The notes beneath the pieces are model-generated. The model ran no database searches. It had not been told where the DNA came from and was given only the letters and a program-made list of their open reading frames with translations. A DNA stretch of 19,961 nt from assembly GCA_021286925.1 (NCBI GenBank), contig JAJTBL010000004.1, positions 1 through 19,961 of the forward strand, read 5' to 3'. Positions within the stretch are counted from its first letter, which is position 1, and each line of letters opens with the position of its first letter. A program made the translations under genes and the position numbers. Below, piece by piece: positions 7,446 through 13,910 of this stretch. Source of the DNA: Spirochaetia bacterium (lineage in GTDB: Bacteria > Spirochaetota > Spirochaetia > Treponematales > Rectinemataceae).

Positions 7446-8300
7446 ATGCTCACCAATCGCCTTCGCAAAACTCATCTAGCAATACGCATGCTTTTTGCGC
7501 TTTTTCTGATGATTGCCTGCATCCCGCCAGCCATTTTCCCCCAGAATTTAAAAACCATCAGGCTTGCTACAACAACAAGCCTCGCGCAATCCGGCTTTCT
7601 GGATTATATGCTCCCGTTTTTTGAAAAATCTTCAGGGTACAGGGTGCAGGTGATCGCCGCGGGCACGGGCGCTGCCCTGAAAACGGCGGAAAATGGCGAC
7701 TGCGATCTGGTCATGGTTCATGCGCGCCATCTCGAAGACGCCTTCATGGCAAAGGGCTTCGGCAGTGCGCGTTTTGACTATCTTTCGAGCGAGTTTATCA
7801 TTCTTGGACCGCGTAATGATCACGCAAAAGTGCAGCAGGCTGTCTCTGCCGGCGATGCCTTTCTGCGGATAGCAGCGCAGAAAGCGCTCTTCATTTCTCG
7901 GGCAGATAATTCTGGCACGCATCAGAAAGAACTTGAGTTATGGGCCTCTGTGAAAATCCAGCCAGCAGGCTCCTGGTACCGGGAAGCCGGAGTTGGCATG
8001 GCTGAGGCGCTCAGCCTCGCCAACCAGCTCGATGCCTACATCCTCACCGACAAACCGACCTGGCTGGCTGTCAGAAAGGCTGTGCCGGAATTGAAGCTGC
8101 TGTATCAAGGCGACAGCATTCTGCGCAATGATTACAGCATCATTCTGGTGAATAAGACGAGGTGGCCGCATATCAACAGCGGCGGAGCGCAGGCTCTGGC
8201 TGAATTTTTGCTGAGCAGGCAGGGGCTTCAGCTGGCACAGGCATTTATGATTGACGGTGAACCCTGTTTTTCCCTCACGCCGGCAGGGCAAAGCAAATGA
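7446..8300 (+). CDS. tupA: tungstate ABC transporter substrate-binding protein TupA
   Basis: A 284-residue extracytoplasmic oxyanion-binding protein. Family motifs are IRLATTTSL (38-46, the TTTS anion loop), AAGTGAAL (71-78), CDLVMVHAR (86-94) and SRADNSGTHQKE (151-162), followed by WYREAGVGMAEAL. Together they mark the TupA tungstate branch rather than ModA. The N-terminal hydrophobic segment ends in FLMIAC, with C25 a plausible relaxed lipobox of the kind seen in spirochaetes, so it may be a lipoprotein. ATG 7446 is used because AAAGGAG lies just upstream; an in-frame TTG at 7365 would lie inside the riboswitch. It is the first gene of the tungsten/cofactor operon. Tungstate preference over molybdate is inferred from family resemblance. 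Confidence 0.9.
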   Translation: MLTNRLRKTHLAIRMLFALFLMIACIPPAIFPQNLKTIRLATTTSLAQSGFLDYMLPFFEKSSGYRVQVIAAGTGAALKTAENGDCDLVMVHARHLEDAFMAKGFGSARFDYLSSEFIILGPRNDHAKVQQAVSAGDAFLRIAAQKALFISRADNSGTHQKELELWASVKIQPAGSWYREAGVGMAEALSLANQLDAYILTDKPTWLAVRKAVPELKLLYQGDSILRNDYSIILVNKTRWPHINSGGAQALAEFLLSRQGLQLAQAFMIDGEPCFSLTPAGQSK

Positions 8301-8965
8301 AAACCGCGTTGGCCCTTATTTTTCAGGGTGATCCTGAAACCTGGGGAATTATCGGCAGAAGCATTCTTTTTTCTTTCCTGGCGGTTGGGTTCTCGCTTAT
8401 TCCGGGAATACCCATCGGTATTGCCCTGGGCTGGCAGAAAACACGGTTCAGAAACGCGCTCATCGCCATCGTCATGGCGCTATCGGCTTTGCCGACCGTC
8501 GTTATCGGCCTTGCCGTCTATTCCTTCATCTCCCGCGCCGGCCCGCTCGGTTTTCTGGGAATTCTGTATACTCCAGCCGCTGTTGTTGCGGGCGAATTTT
8601 TCCTGGCTCTCCCGCTTGTCATTTCCGTTGTCGTGTCAGCGTTTCGGGAAATCGATGTCAGATTTGTCGAAACCATTGAAACGCTGGGCTTGCCGGTGCT
8701 GAAAAAACTCAAGCTGGCGGTTGTTGAGTCGCATAACGCGCTTGTATCTGCGGCTGTGATGGCCTTTGCCCGTGTAATTGGAGAAGTCGGTGTCGCCATG
8801 ATGCTCGGCGGCAATATTCGCGGGCTGACGAGAACCATGACCACATCGATCGCCTTTGACACAGTGAAAGGCGATTATGAACGTGCCGTATCCCTCGGGA
8901 TTGTACTTTTTCTCATCGCGATTTTTATCAATATCGTTTCCACCGCGCGGACGAGGCGAAAATGA
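8297..8965 (+). CDS. tupB: tungstate ABC transporter permease TupB
   Basis: A 222-residue inner-membrane permease of the BPD_transp_1 fold with about five hydrophobic segments. The cytoplasmic coupling loop that contacts the ATPase is visible as ETIETLGLPVLKKLKLAVVE (about 125-144, the EAA-like region). It is followed by ARVIGEVGVAMMLGGNI (158-174), characteristic of TupB and ModB-type permeases. Length fits TupB. ATG 8297 overlaps the tupA stop (ATGA), and its own stop overlaps tupC, giving tight translational coupling of the three transporter subunits. Confidence 0.92.
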   Translation: MKTALALIFQGDPETWGIIGRSILFSFLAVGFSLIPGIPIGIALGWQKTRFRNALIAIVMALSALPTVVIGLAVYSFISRAGPLGFLGILYTPAAVVAGEFFLALPLVISVVVSAFREIDVRFVETIETLGLPVLKKLKLAVVESHNALVSAAVMAFARVIGEVGVAMMLGGNIRGLTRTMTTSIAFDTVKGDYERAVSLGIVLFLIAIFINIVSTARTRRK

Positions 8966-9666
8966 CGCAAGATAAAAATGCTCAAACGAATGAGCCGCTT
9001 TTTTTAATTCAAAACCTCGAGTACCGATATCATCAAGCGAGCCGACCCGCTCTCTCGATAGCATCTCTTTCGCTCATAGAAGGTGAGTGTGTTGCCCTTG
9101 TCGGCAGCAACGGCTCAGGCAAGACCACGCTGCTCAAGCTGCTGAATTTCCTTTTGCCTGCTCAAAATTCCGATATGGTTCGGCGAACAATAAAATTCAG
9201 AGGCTTGCCGTATGAGAAGAAAACCGCCCGGAAAGAAACAGTCTATCTTCATCAGCACCCCTATGTGTTTCGCGGTTCAGTTTCGCATAACGTAAAATCT
9301 GCCATTTTATCCCGTCAATCCAATACCGATCCGCTTGAAATATTGAAAATTCTTCACCTTGCAAACAAGATTGGGCAGGAGGCAGCACTGCTCTCGGGCG
9401 GTGAAATGCAAAGAGTTGCCCTGGCTCGAACAGTTGCGAACGGCAAACCGATACTTTTCCTGGATGAGCCGACCTCAGGAGCCGACAGCACTTCGGCAGA
9501 GCATATTATTGAAGCGCTGATGTCAATAAAAACAAGCAAAACCATCATATTCAGTACACATTCAGTCAGAGCCGCGGAAAAATTGGCAGACAGAATACTG
9601 CACTTGGATAAAGGACAAATCATTTCGGACAGGAGACCGGAACATGCTGAAAAATCTTCATCCTGA
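8962..9666 (+). CDS. tupC: tungstate ABC transporter ATP-binding protein TupC
   Basis: A 234-residue cytosolic ABC ATPase. Walker A is GSNGSGKT (48-55), the Q-loop region LHQHPYVF (96-103), the signature LSGGE (144-148) and Walker B ILFLDEP (164-170). The H-loop follows in IIFSTHS. There is no C-terminal MOP (molybdate-binding) domain such as ModC carries, so the protein itself probably does not sense the oxyanion. Its start overlaps tupB as ATGA, and its last 23 bases overlap the start of moeA, joining transport and cofactor genes in one transcript. Confidence 0.92.
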   Translation: MTQDKNAQTNEPLFLIQNLEYRYHQASRPALSIASLSLIEGECVALVGSNGSGKTTLLKLLNFLLPAQNSDMVRRTIKFRGLPYEKKTARKETVYLHQHPYVFRGSVSHNVKSAILSRQSNTDPLEILKILHLANKIGQEAALLSGGEMQRVALARTVANGKPILFLDEPTSGADSTSAEHIIEALMSIKTSKTIIFSTHSVRAAEKLADRILHLDKGQIISDRRPEHAEKSSS

Positions 9667-10867
9667 CAAAGCCCTGGAAGTGATCCTGGAAAATGCCCAT
9701 TCTTTGCGCCTTAAGCTGGGCGATGAAACGATAAGCCTTGAAAATGCGCTGGGCAGAGCAGCATCTCGGAAAATGATTTCTGAAATCGACCATCCGCCGT
9801 TCGCCAAATCGGCCATGGATGGATTCGCTTACCGCACCGCAGATCAGCAGACATTCTATCGAGTTGTGGAATCAGTGCAGGCAGGCTCTTTTTCTGATGC
9901 TTCGCTCCATGACGATGAAGTTGTGCGAATCATGACTGGTGCGCCCATTCCTGAGGGAGCGGCGGGAGTTCAGCGCGTTGAATGGACAACAGACGCTGGA
10001 AAAGACGAACAGGGACGCAGTCTTGTGCGTTTTTCGCTGAAAGAGAAAATTACCAATATTATCGAAGCCGGAGAAAATCTGAAAAAAGGCGAACTCTTGC
10101 TCACACCGCGCATGCTTCAGCCCCAGGATATCGGTATCCTTGCCGCTGGCGGCTGTGCCCGAATCGATGTCGCGAAGCAACCGCGAGTCTGCGTTGTGTC
10201 GACCGGCAATGAAATAATGGCCGCGGGTCAGAAACTTGCAAAAGCCAGAATTTACGACTCCAATGGCCCCCAGCTGACCGCCCAGGCACGGCAGGCCGGA
10301 GCGGATGCTCATTTTCTCGGCATTGTCCCTGATGAAAGATCTGCTCTTCTTGCGGTGCTTATCAAAGCATTGGCTGAATACGATATTCTCGTGCTCTCCG
10401 GCGGCGTCTCGATGGGCGACTTTGATCTCGTTCCTTCCGTCTTGCAAGAACTTGGCGTCGAGCCAATATTCCACAACCTTGCGATGCGTCCCGGCAAGCC
10501 GACATTTTTCGGAAAGACCGATACCTGTGCGGTATTCGGGCTTCCTGGCAATCCAGTGTCTACCTTTGTGAATTTTGAGGTTCTGGTAAAACCTTTTATC
10601 CATGCATGCATGGGAATTGAATACAAACCGAGAATGGCAAGAGCGCGCCTTGCCAGGGAACTCGCGCGCAAAGGCTCAGACCGCGTCGAATTCCTGCCGG
10701 GAATTCTTGAAGCCGATGAGTTTGGACTGCGCGCCAGCCCGCTTCCATACCACGGATCCTCGATGATTACCGTTCTCGAACGGGCTGATATTCTGTTCAG
10801 AATGGAACTCGGCCAATCAAGCATACCCGAAGGAGCGATTGTCGATGTTAGACTCATTCGGCCGTAA
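9644..10867 (+). CDS. moeA: molybdopterin molybdenumtransferase MoeA
   Basis: A 407-residue MoeA, the enzyme that inserts molybdate or tungstate into adenylylated molybdopterin. Motifs in order are PPFAKSAMDGFAYR (51-64), IMTGAPIPEGA (96-106), VVSTGNEIM (184-192), YDSNGPQL (204-211), LSGGVSMGDFDLVP (251-264) and GLPGNPVSTFV (299-309). These cover the substrate and metal sites, and the length is typical. The ATG at 9644 lies inside the tupC 3' end, with AGGAG eight bases upstream. No extra C-terminal periplasmic-binding-like domain is present, unlike some archaeal and clostridial fusions. Given tupABC in the same operon, tungstate may be its main substrate; that is inference. Confidence 0.95.
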   Translation: MLKNLHPDKALEVILENAHSLRLKLGDETISLENALGRAASRKMISEIDHPPFAKSAMDGFAYRTADQQTFYRVVESVQAGSFSDASLHDDEVVRIMTGAPIPEGAAGVQRVEWTTDAGKDEQGRSLVRFSLKEKITNIIEAGENLKKGELLLTPRMLQPQDIGILAAGGCARIDVAKQPRVCVVSTGNEIMAAGQKLAKARIYDSNGPQLTAQARQAGADAHFLGIVPDERSALLAVLIKALAEYDILVLSGGVSMGDFDLVPSVLQELGVEPIFHNLAMRPGKPTFFGKTDTCAVFGLPGNPVSTFVNFEVLVKPFIHACMGIEYKPRMARARLARELARKGSDRVEFLPGILEADEFGLRASPLPYHGSSMITVLERADILFRMELGQSSIPEGAIVDVRLIRP

Positions 10868-11642
10868 CATTCATTACCTGCGAATCTCAGTCACGGATCG
10901 ATGCAATCTCCGCTGTATCTATTGCATGCCGGAAGAAGGTATCGAACTTGTGCCGCATAACGCGATTCTCAGCTTTGAGCAAATCGAAGCAATAGCTCGG
11001 ACAGCGGTCAGGATCGGCATTGACAAAATCAGGCTGACAGGCGGAGAACCACTGGTCCGCAAGGGAATTGTCGATCTGGTTGCAAGGCTGAGAAAAATTC
11101 CCGGCCTGAAAACACTGGCCATGACAACCAATGGTACACTGCTTGCTCCCCTTGCAGGACCGCTCTTTTCCGCGGGTCTCGGCTCTGTCAATATTTCACT
11201 CGACACACTCAATCCTGAACGTTATGCGCGATTGACCAGGCGCGGCAGAATTGAAGATGTGCTGGCAGGAATTGATGCAGCGCTTGCGGCCGGTCTAGCC
11301 GTCAAAATCAATACAGTTGTGATGGATGATACTTCACATGCTGAAATTGAAGCCCTGAAAGCTTTTGCGCGGCAGAAAAACGCCGCATTCCAGACAATTG
11401 CCCAATACTCTCTCCAATCCATGAAGATGGATGATCATGCATTTGACAGGCCGCCTCCCTGCGCAACGTGCAATAGAATCAGACTGCTTGCGGATGGCAC
11501 TTTGCGCGCCTGTCTGCAATCAGACATTGCAATCCCTGTGGATTTTCAGGACATTGAAGGCAGTATCAAAAAAATAATCGAATTGAAACCAGCGCACGGT
11601 ACGATCAGCGCAACGAGCTCAGTTGGAAAAATCGGCGGATAA
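10845..11642 (+). CDS. moaA: GTP 3',8-cyclase MoaA, short form
   Basis: A 265-residue radical-SAM enzyme that converts GTP to 3',8-cyclo-7,8-dihydro-GTP, the first step of molybdopterin synthesis. The SAM cluster motif CNLRCIYC (C20, C24, C27) and RLTGGEPLVRK (63-73) are intact. So are the MoaA-specific C-terminal cluster PPCATCNRIRL (C206, C209) with C223, and the terminal GG of the catalytic tail. It is about 60 residues shorter than E. coli MoaA (329 aa). The missing part lies between the last barrel strands (about residue 185) and the second cluster, where FQTIAQYSLQSMKMDDHAF replaces a longer segment. ATG 10845 is preferred over TTG 10839 because AGGAG (10831-10835) is nine bases upstream. 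It overlaps the moeA end. The frame is open throughout, so this looks like a genuine short subfamily rather than a broken gene. Confidence 0.87.
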   Translation: MLDSFGRNIHYLRISVTDRCNLRCIYCMPEEGIELVPHNAILSFEQIEAIARTAVRIGIDKIRLTGGEPLVRKGIVDLVARLRKIPGLKTLAMTTNGTLLAPLAGPLFSAGLGSVNISLDTLNPERYARLTRRGRIEDVLAGIDAALAAGLAVKINTVVMDDTSHAEIEALKAFARQKNAAFQTIAQYSLQSMKMDDHAFDRPPPCATCNRIRLLADGTLRACLQSDIAIPVDFQDIEGSIKKIIELKPAHGTISATSSVGKIGG

Positions 11643-11660
11643 TTTTTGAGGAGGAATGCC

Positions 11661-12119
11661 ATGGCAGCAGAATTTACCCATTTGGATGAGAACGGCAACG
11701 CCCGGATGGTCGATGTTTCTCATAAGCCGCGCGTCAGACGGACGGCAACTGCGCAAGGGAAAATATATCTTTCTCCGCTCACCATAGAAAAAATCCAAAC
11801 CAACACGATCGCGAAGGGAAATGTTCTCGCAACTGCGCGAATTGCCGGTATCATGGCAGCAAAACGCTGTTCTGACTTGATACCTCTCACGCATTTGATT
11901 GAGATCGAACATGTCGAAGTGGATTTTTCCATCGAAGCAGACAGCATCCTCATAACCGCCCATTCAGTCTGCACTGATAAAACAGGCATAGAAATGGAGT
12001 CGCTCACAGCAGTTTCCATAGCCGCTCTCACCATCTATGACATGTGCAAAGCGGTTGATAAAGCAATGCATATCGAAAATATTCGGCTTTTGGAAAAAAC
12101 AAAGGAGCAGATCGCATGA
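11661..12119 (+). CDS. moaC: cyclic pyranopterin monophosphate synthase MoaC
   Basis: A 152-residue cytosolic enzyme that rearranges the MoaA product into cyclic pyranopterin monophosphate. It shows GNARMVDVSHKPRVRRTATA (12-31), KGNVLATARIAGIMAAKRCS (52-71) with DLIPLTH (72-78) directly after, and GIEMESLTAVSIAALTIYDM (109-128). The last holds the active-site and dimer regions. The usual Cys of LIPLCH is Thr here. Start ATG 11661 follows GAGGAGG (11648-11654) at good spacing; an upstream in-frame TTG at 11646 would overlap that ribosome site. It lies 18 bases after moaA and its stop overlaps the MOSC gene as ATGA. Confidence 0.96.
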   Translation: MAAEFTHLDENGNARMVDVSHKPRVRRTATAQGKIYLSPLTIEKIQTNTIAKGNVLATARIAGIMAAKRCSDLIPLTHLIEIEHVEVDFSIEADSILITAHSVCTDKTGIEMESLTAVSIAALTIYDMCKAVDKAMHIENIRLLEKTKEQIA

Positions 12120-12610
12120 ATGACCGTATTCATTCAGAAGGTGAATTCGAAATTGTCTCACTCAATGTTTCAAGCACAACCGGAACCAGGAAAAAACCTG
12201 TTCAATCCATCACCGCAGTCCCCGGCAAAGGTATTGAAGGGGATGCTCATGCGGGGCTCATTGAGAACCGGCAGATCTCACTCCTCGCCATGGAGGAAAT
12301 TGAAATTGCATCCTCCCAGCTCGTGAAAAACGGCTGTCCCGTCGTTGGAGGCTTGACCAGCCTCGCGCCCGGAGATTTTGCTGAAAATATTACAACCCGC
12401 GGTGTCGCCCTGCATCTGCTGCCAATCGGCACAAGGCTTGAAATCGGCGAGGCAGTACTCGAAGTGTCCAAAATCGGCAAAGAATGTCACACGTCCTGTG
12501 AAATCCGACGATTGGTCGGCGACTGTGTCATGCCCAGAAAGGGAATTTTTGCCAGAGTCATCAAAGGAGGAGTAATTTGCAATGAAGATCGCGGTCATTA
12601 CTATATCTGA
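12116..12610 (+). CDS. MOSC-domain protein in the cofactor operon
   Basis: A 164-residue single MOSC domain (the fold named for Moco sulfurase C-terminal domains). Recognisable parts are VPGKGIEGDAHAG (35-47), SLLAMEEI (55-62), PGDFAENITTRGV (85-97), IGTRLEIGEAVLEVSKIGKE (104-123) and GIFARVIKGG (143-152). Conserved cysteines occur at C124, C128 and C137; the C124 position matches the cysteine thought to carry sulfur in MOSC proteins. Standalone MOSC genes next to moaC and mog are common in anaerobes, but their reaction is not settled. Handling of a sulfur ligand or of the pterin cofactor is the usual proposal. It overlaps moaC by four bases and mog by 29. Confidence 0.9.
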   Translation: MNDRIHSEGEFEIVSLNVSSTTGTRKKPVQSITAVPGKGIEGDAHAGLIENRQISLLAMEEIEIASSQLVKNGCPVVGGLTSLAPGDFAENITTRGVALHLLPIGTRLEIGEAVLEVSKIGKECHTSCEIRRLVGDCVMPRKGIFARVIKGGVICNEDRGHYYI

Positions 12611-13049
12611 CAGAGCTTCACGCGGCATCTATGAGGACCGCTCGGGTCCTGCCATAGAAAAGATTCTCCGTGATTTTAATTCCGATATTGACGTTATACG
12701 ACATATAGTGCCCGATGGAAAAGAAAATGTTTTATCGGCGCTCAAACAGCATACCGAAGCGGATTGGATCATAACCACGGGCGGCACAGGACCTTCGCCC
12801 CGCGATCAAACGCCGGAAGCGACCCAGGCTTATTGTGAAAGGCTGATGCCAGGGCTTGCAGAATATTTCAGACTGAAGTCGCTTGAGCAGACACCCTTTG
12901 CCGTTTTTTCACGAGGCGTCTGCGGCATGAAAGGAACACAATACATTGTGAATTTTCCCGGCAGTGTGTCAGGAGCTCAATTCCATGCCCAGCTTCTAGC
13001 TCCTCTGCTCAGCCATGGCGTAGACATGGCACTGGGCAAAGGGCATTGA
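12582..13049 (+). CDS. mog: molybdopterin adenylyltransferase, MogA/MoaB family
   Basis: A 155-residue cytosolic enzyme that adenylylates molybdopterin before metal insertion by MoeA. The N-terminus AVITISDRASRGIYEDRSGP (4-23) and the active-site loop TTGGTGPSPRDQTPEAT (65-81) are diagnostic, the latter a variant of the usual TTGGTGxxxRDxTPEA. SRGVCGMKGTQYIVNFPGS (110-128) corresponds to the conserved SRAxxGxxGxxxxxxLPGSP region. Length is typical. The ATG lies inside the end of the MOSC gene, with AAAGGAGG at 12563-12570, somewhat far upstream. MogA and MoaB share this fold and cannot be separated by eye. It is the last gene of the operon and ends six bases before the convergent msrA stop, with no clear terminator between them. 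Confidence 0.92.
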   Translation: MKIAVITISDRASRGIYEDRSGPAIEKILRDFNSDIDVIRHIVPDGKENVLSALKQHTEADWIITTGGTGPSPRDQTPEATQAYCERLMPGLAEYFRLKSLEQTPFAVFSRGVCGMKGTQYIVNFPGSVSGAQFHAQLLAPLLSHGVDMALGKGH

Positions 13050-13055
13050 ATAGTA

Positions 13056-13574
13056 TCAGGCTGTTTCGAATTTTTTCAATTTTGGTTCGATGACAAAACG
13101 GCAGTACGGCGCCTGGGGGTTGGCTCGATAGTAATCCTGATGCCAGTCTTCAGCCGCCCAGAACCTGGACGCCGGAACTATCTGCGTTACAATCGGTGCC
13201 GGCAGTTTTCCCTGCTCGGTCCGCAGTGAAGCCTCGGCAACGCGCTTCTGTTCTTCATCCAGATAGAAAATGGCCGAGCGATATTGTTCACCGACATCAG
13301 CTCCCTGCCGGTTTTTGGTTGTCGGGTCATGAATTTTCCAGAACAACTCGAGAATTCTTTCATATGAGATTTTTTCCGGATCGAAGGTAATCCGAACCGA
13401 TTCAGCGTGCCCCGTCATACCTGTACAAACCTGATCATAGGTTGGATTTTCCGTTTCGCCGCCGCAATAGCCCGATTCTACATCGACCACGCCAGGCACT
13501 TTTTCAAAAGCCGCTTCAAGACACCAGAAGCAGCCGCCGGCCAGAATCGCTGTCTTATAATTTTTGTTTTCCAT
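13056..13574 (-). CDS. msrA: peptide-methionine (S)-S-oxide reductase MsrA
   Basis: A 172-residue cytosolic enzyme that reduces methionine-S-sulfoxide in proteins. The active site GGCFWCLEAAF is at residues 13-23, with C15 catalytic. The family stretches VESGYCGGETENPTYDQVC, HAESVRITFDPEKISYERIL, FWKIHDPTTKNRQGADVGEQ and QYRSAIFY follow in order. There is no fused MsrB domain. A cysteine near the end (YCRF) could resolve the disulfide. The Shine-Dalgarno GAGGGA lies five bases before the ATG at 13574. It is convergent with the cofactor operon and stands alone on its strand. Confidence 0.96.
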   Translation of the reverse strand: MENKNYKTAILAGGCFWCLEAAFEKVPGVVDVESGYCGGETENPTYDQVCTGMTGHAESVRITFDPEKISYERILELFWKIHDPTTKNRQGADVGEQYRSAIFYLDEEQKRVAEASLRTEQGKLPAPIVTQIVPASRFWAAEDWHQDYYRANPQAPYCRFVIEPKLKKFETA

Positions 13575-13861
13575 AATAATCCCTCATGATTAATAATGTA
13601 CTGAAATACTCAAAAAAACTGAAATCGAAATTTATATTTGGGCTGGTATTCAGTATGGGAAACAACTATACTTATTTTTGAAAAAAATATGAAATATTTG
13701 CCCGGATTCCCGCAGGATACCGAGTTTCAGGAGGTGAAAAAACTGCTGGCAATCAAAAGGAGCTGTGTAGCGTGCTTGAAACTGAACTCTATCACTCAAA
13801 ATTCATCGTGGAGATATGAAAAAATTCTGAATTAATATTAAATATTGAGGAATTTAATAAT
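13575..13861. other. AT-rich non-coding stretch upstream of the sigma-54 promoter
   Basis: No gene can be supported here. The stretch is clearly more AT-rich than its surroundings. It holds an interrupted inverted repeat (TACTGAAATAC at 13599-13609, GTATTCAGTA at 13646-13655, one base shorter). It also has AGGAGG and AAAAGGAGC sequences that look like ribosome sites but lead only to tiny frames: a 48-codon frame from 13689 and a 15-codon frame from the GTG near 13769. It could hold the msrA promoter, activator sites for the downstream sigma-54 promoter, or the remnant of a lost gene. Confidence 0.5.
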
Positions 13862-13877
13862 TGGCATAAAAATTGCA
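13862..13877 (+). promoter_or_regulatory. sigma-54 (RpoN) promoter
   Basis: TGGCATA (13862-13868), four bases, then TTGCA (13873-13877) fits the sigma-54 consensus TGGCAYR-N4-TTGCW at every position. The invariant GG (13863-13864) and GC (13875-13876) are separated by exactly ten bases. Transcription would begin near 13888, followed by a short leader with AAGGAGG and the ATG at 13911. An NtrC-type activator bound upstream would be required; its identity is not visible in this window. Confidence 0.8.
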
Positions 13878-13910
13878 TTAATAAAGCTATCTGGCGCAAG
13901 GAGGAAAGAA

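Noticed and set aside
9872..10603. Minus-strand 243-residue frame opposite moeA
   Set aside because: The plus strand encodes all MoeA motifs; the antisense frame has no domain and no ribosome site.
13845..13910. Upstream start extending the polyferredoxin by 22 residues
   Set aside because: It lies before the predicted sigma-54 transcription start near 13888 and has no ribosome site; ATG 13911 follows AAGGAGG.
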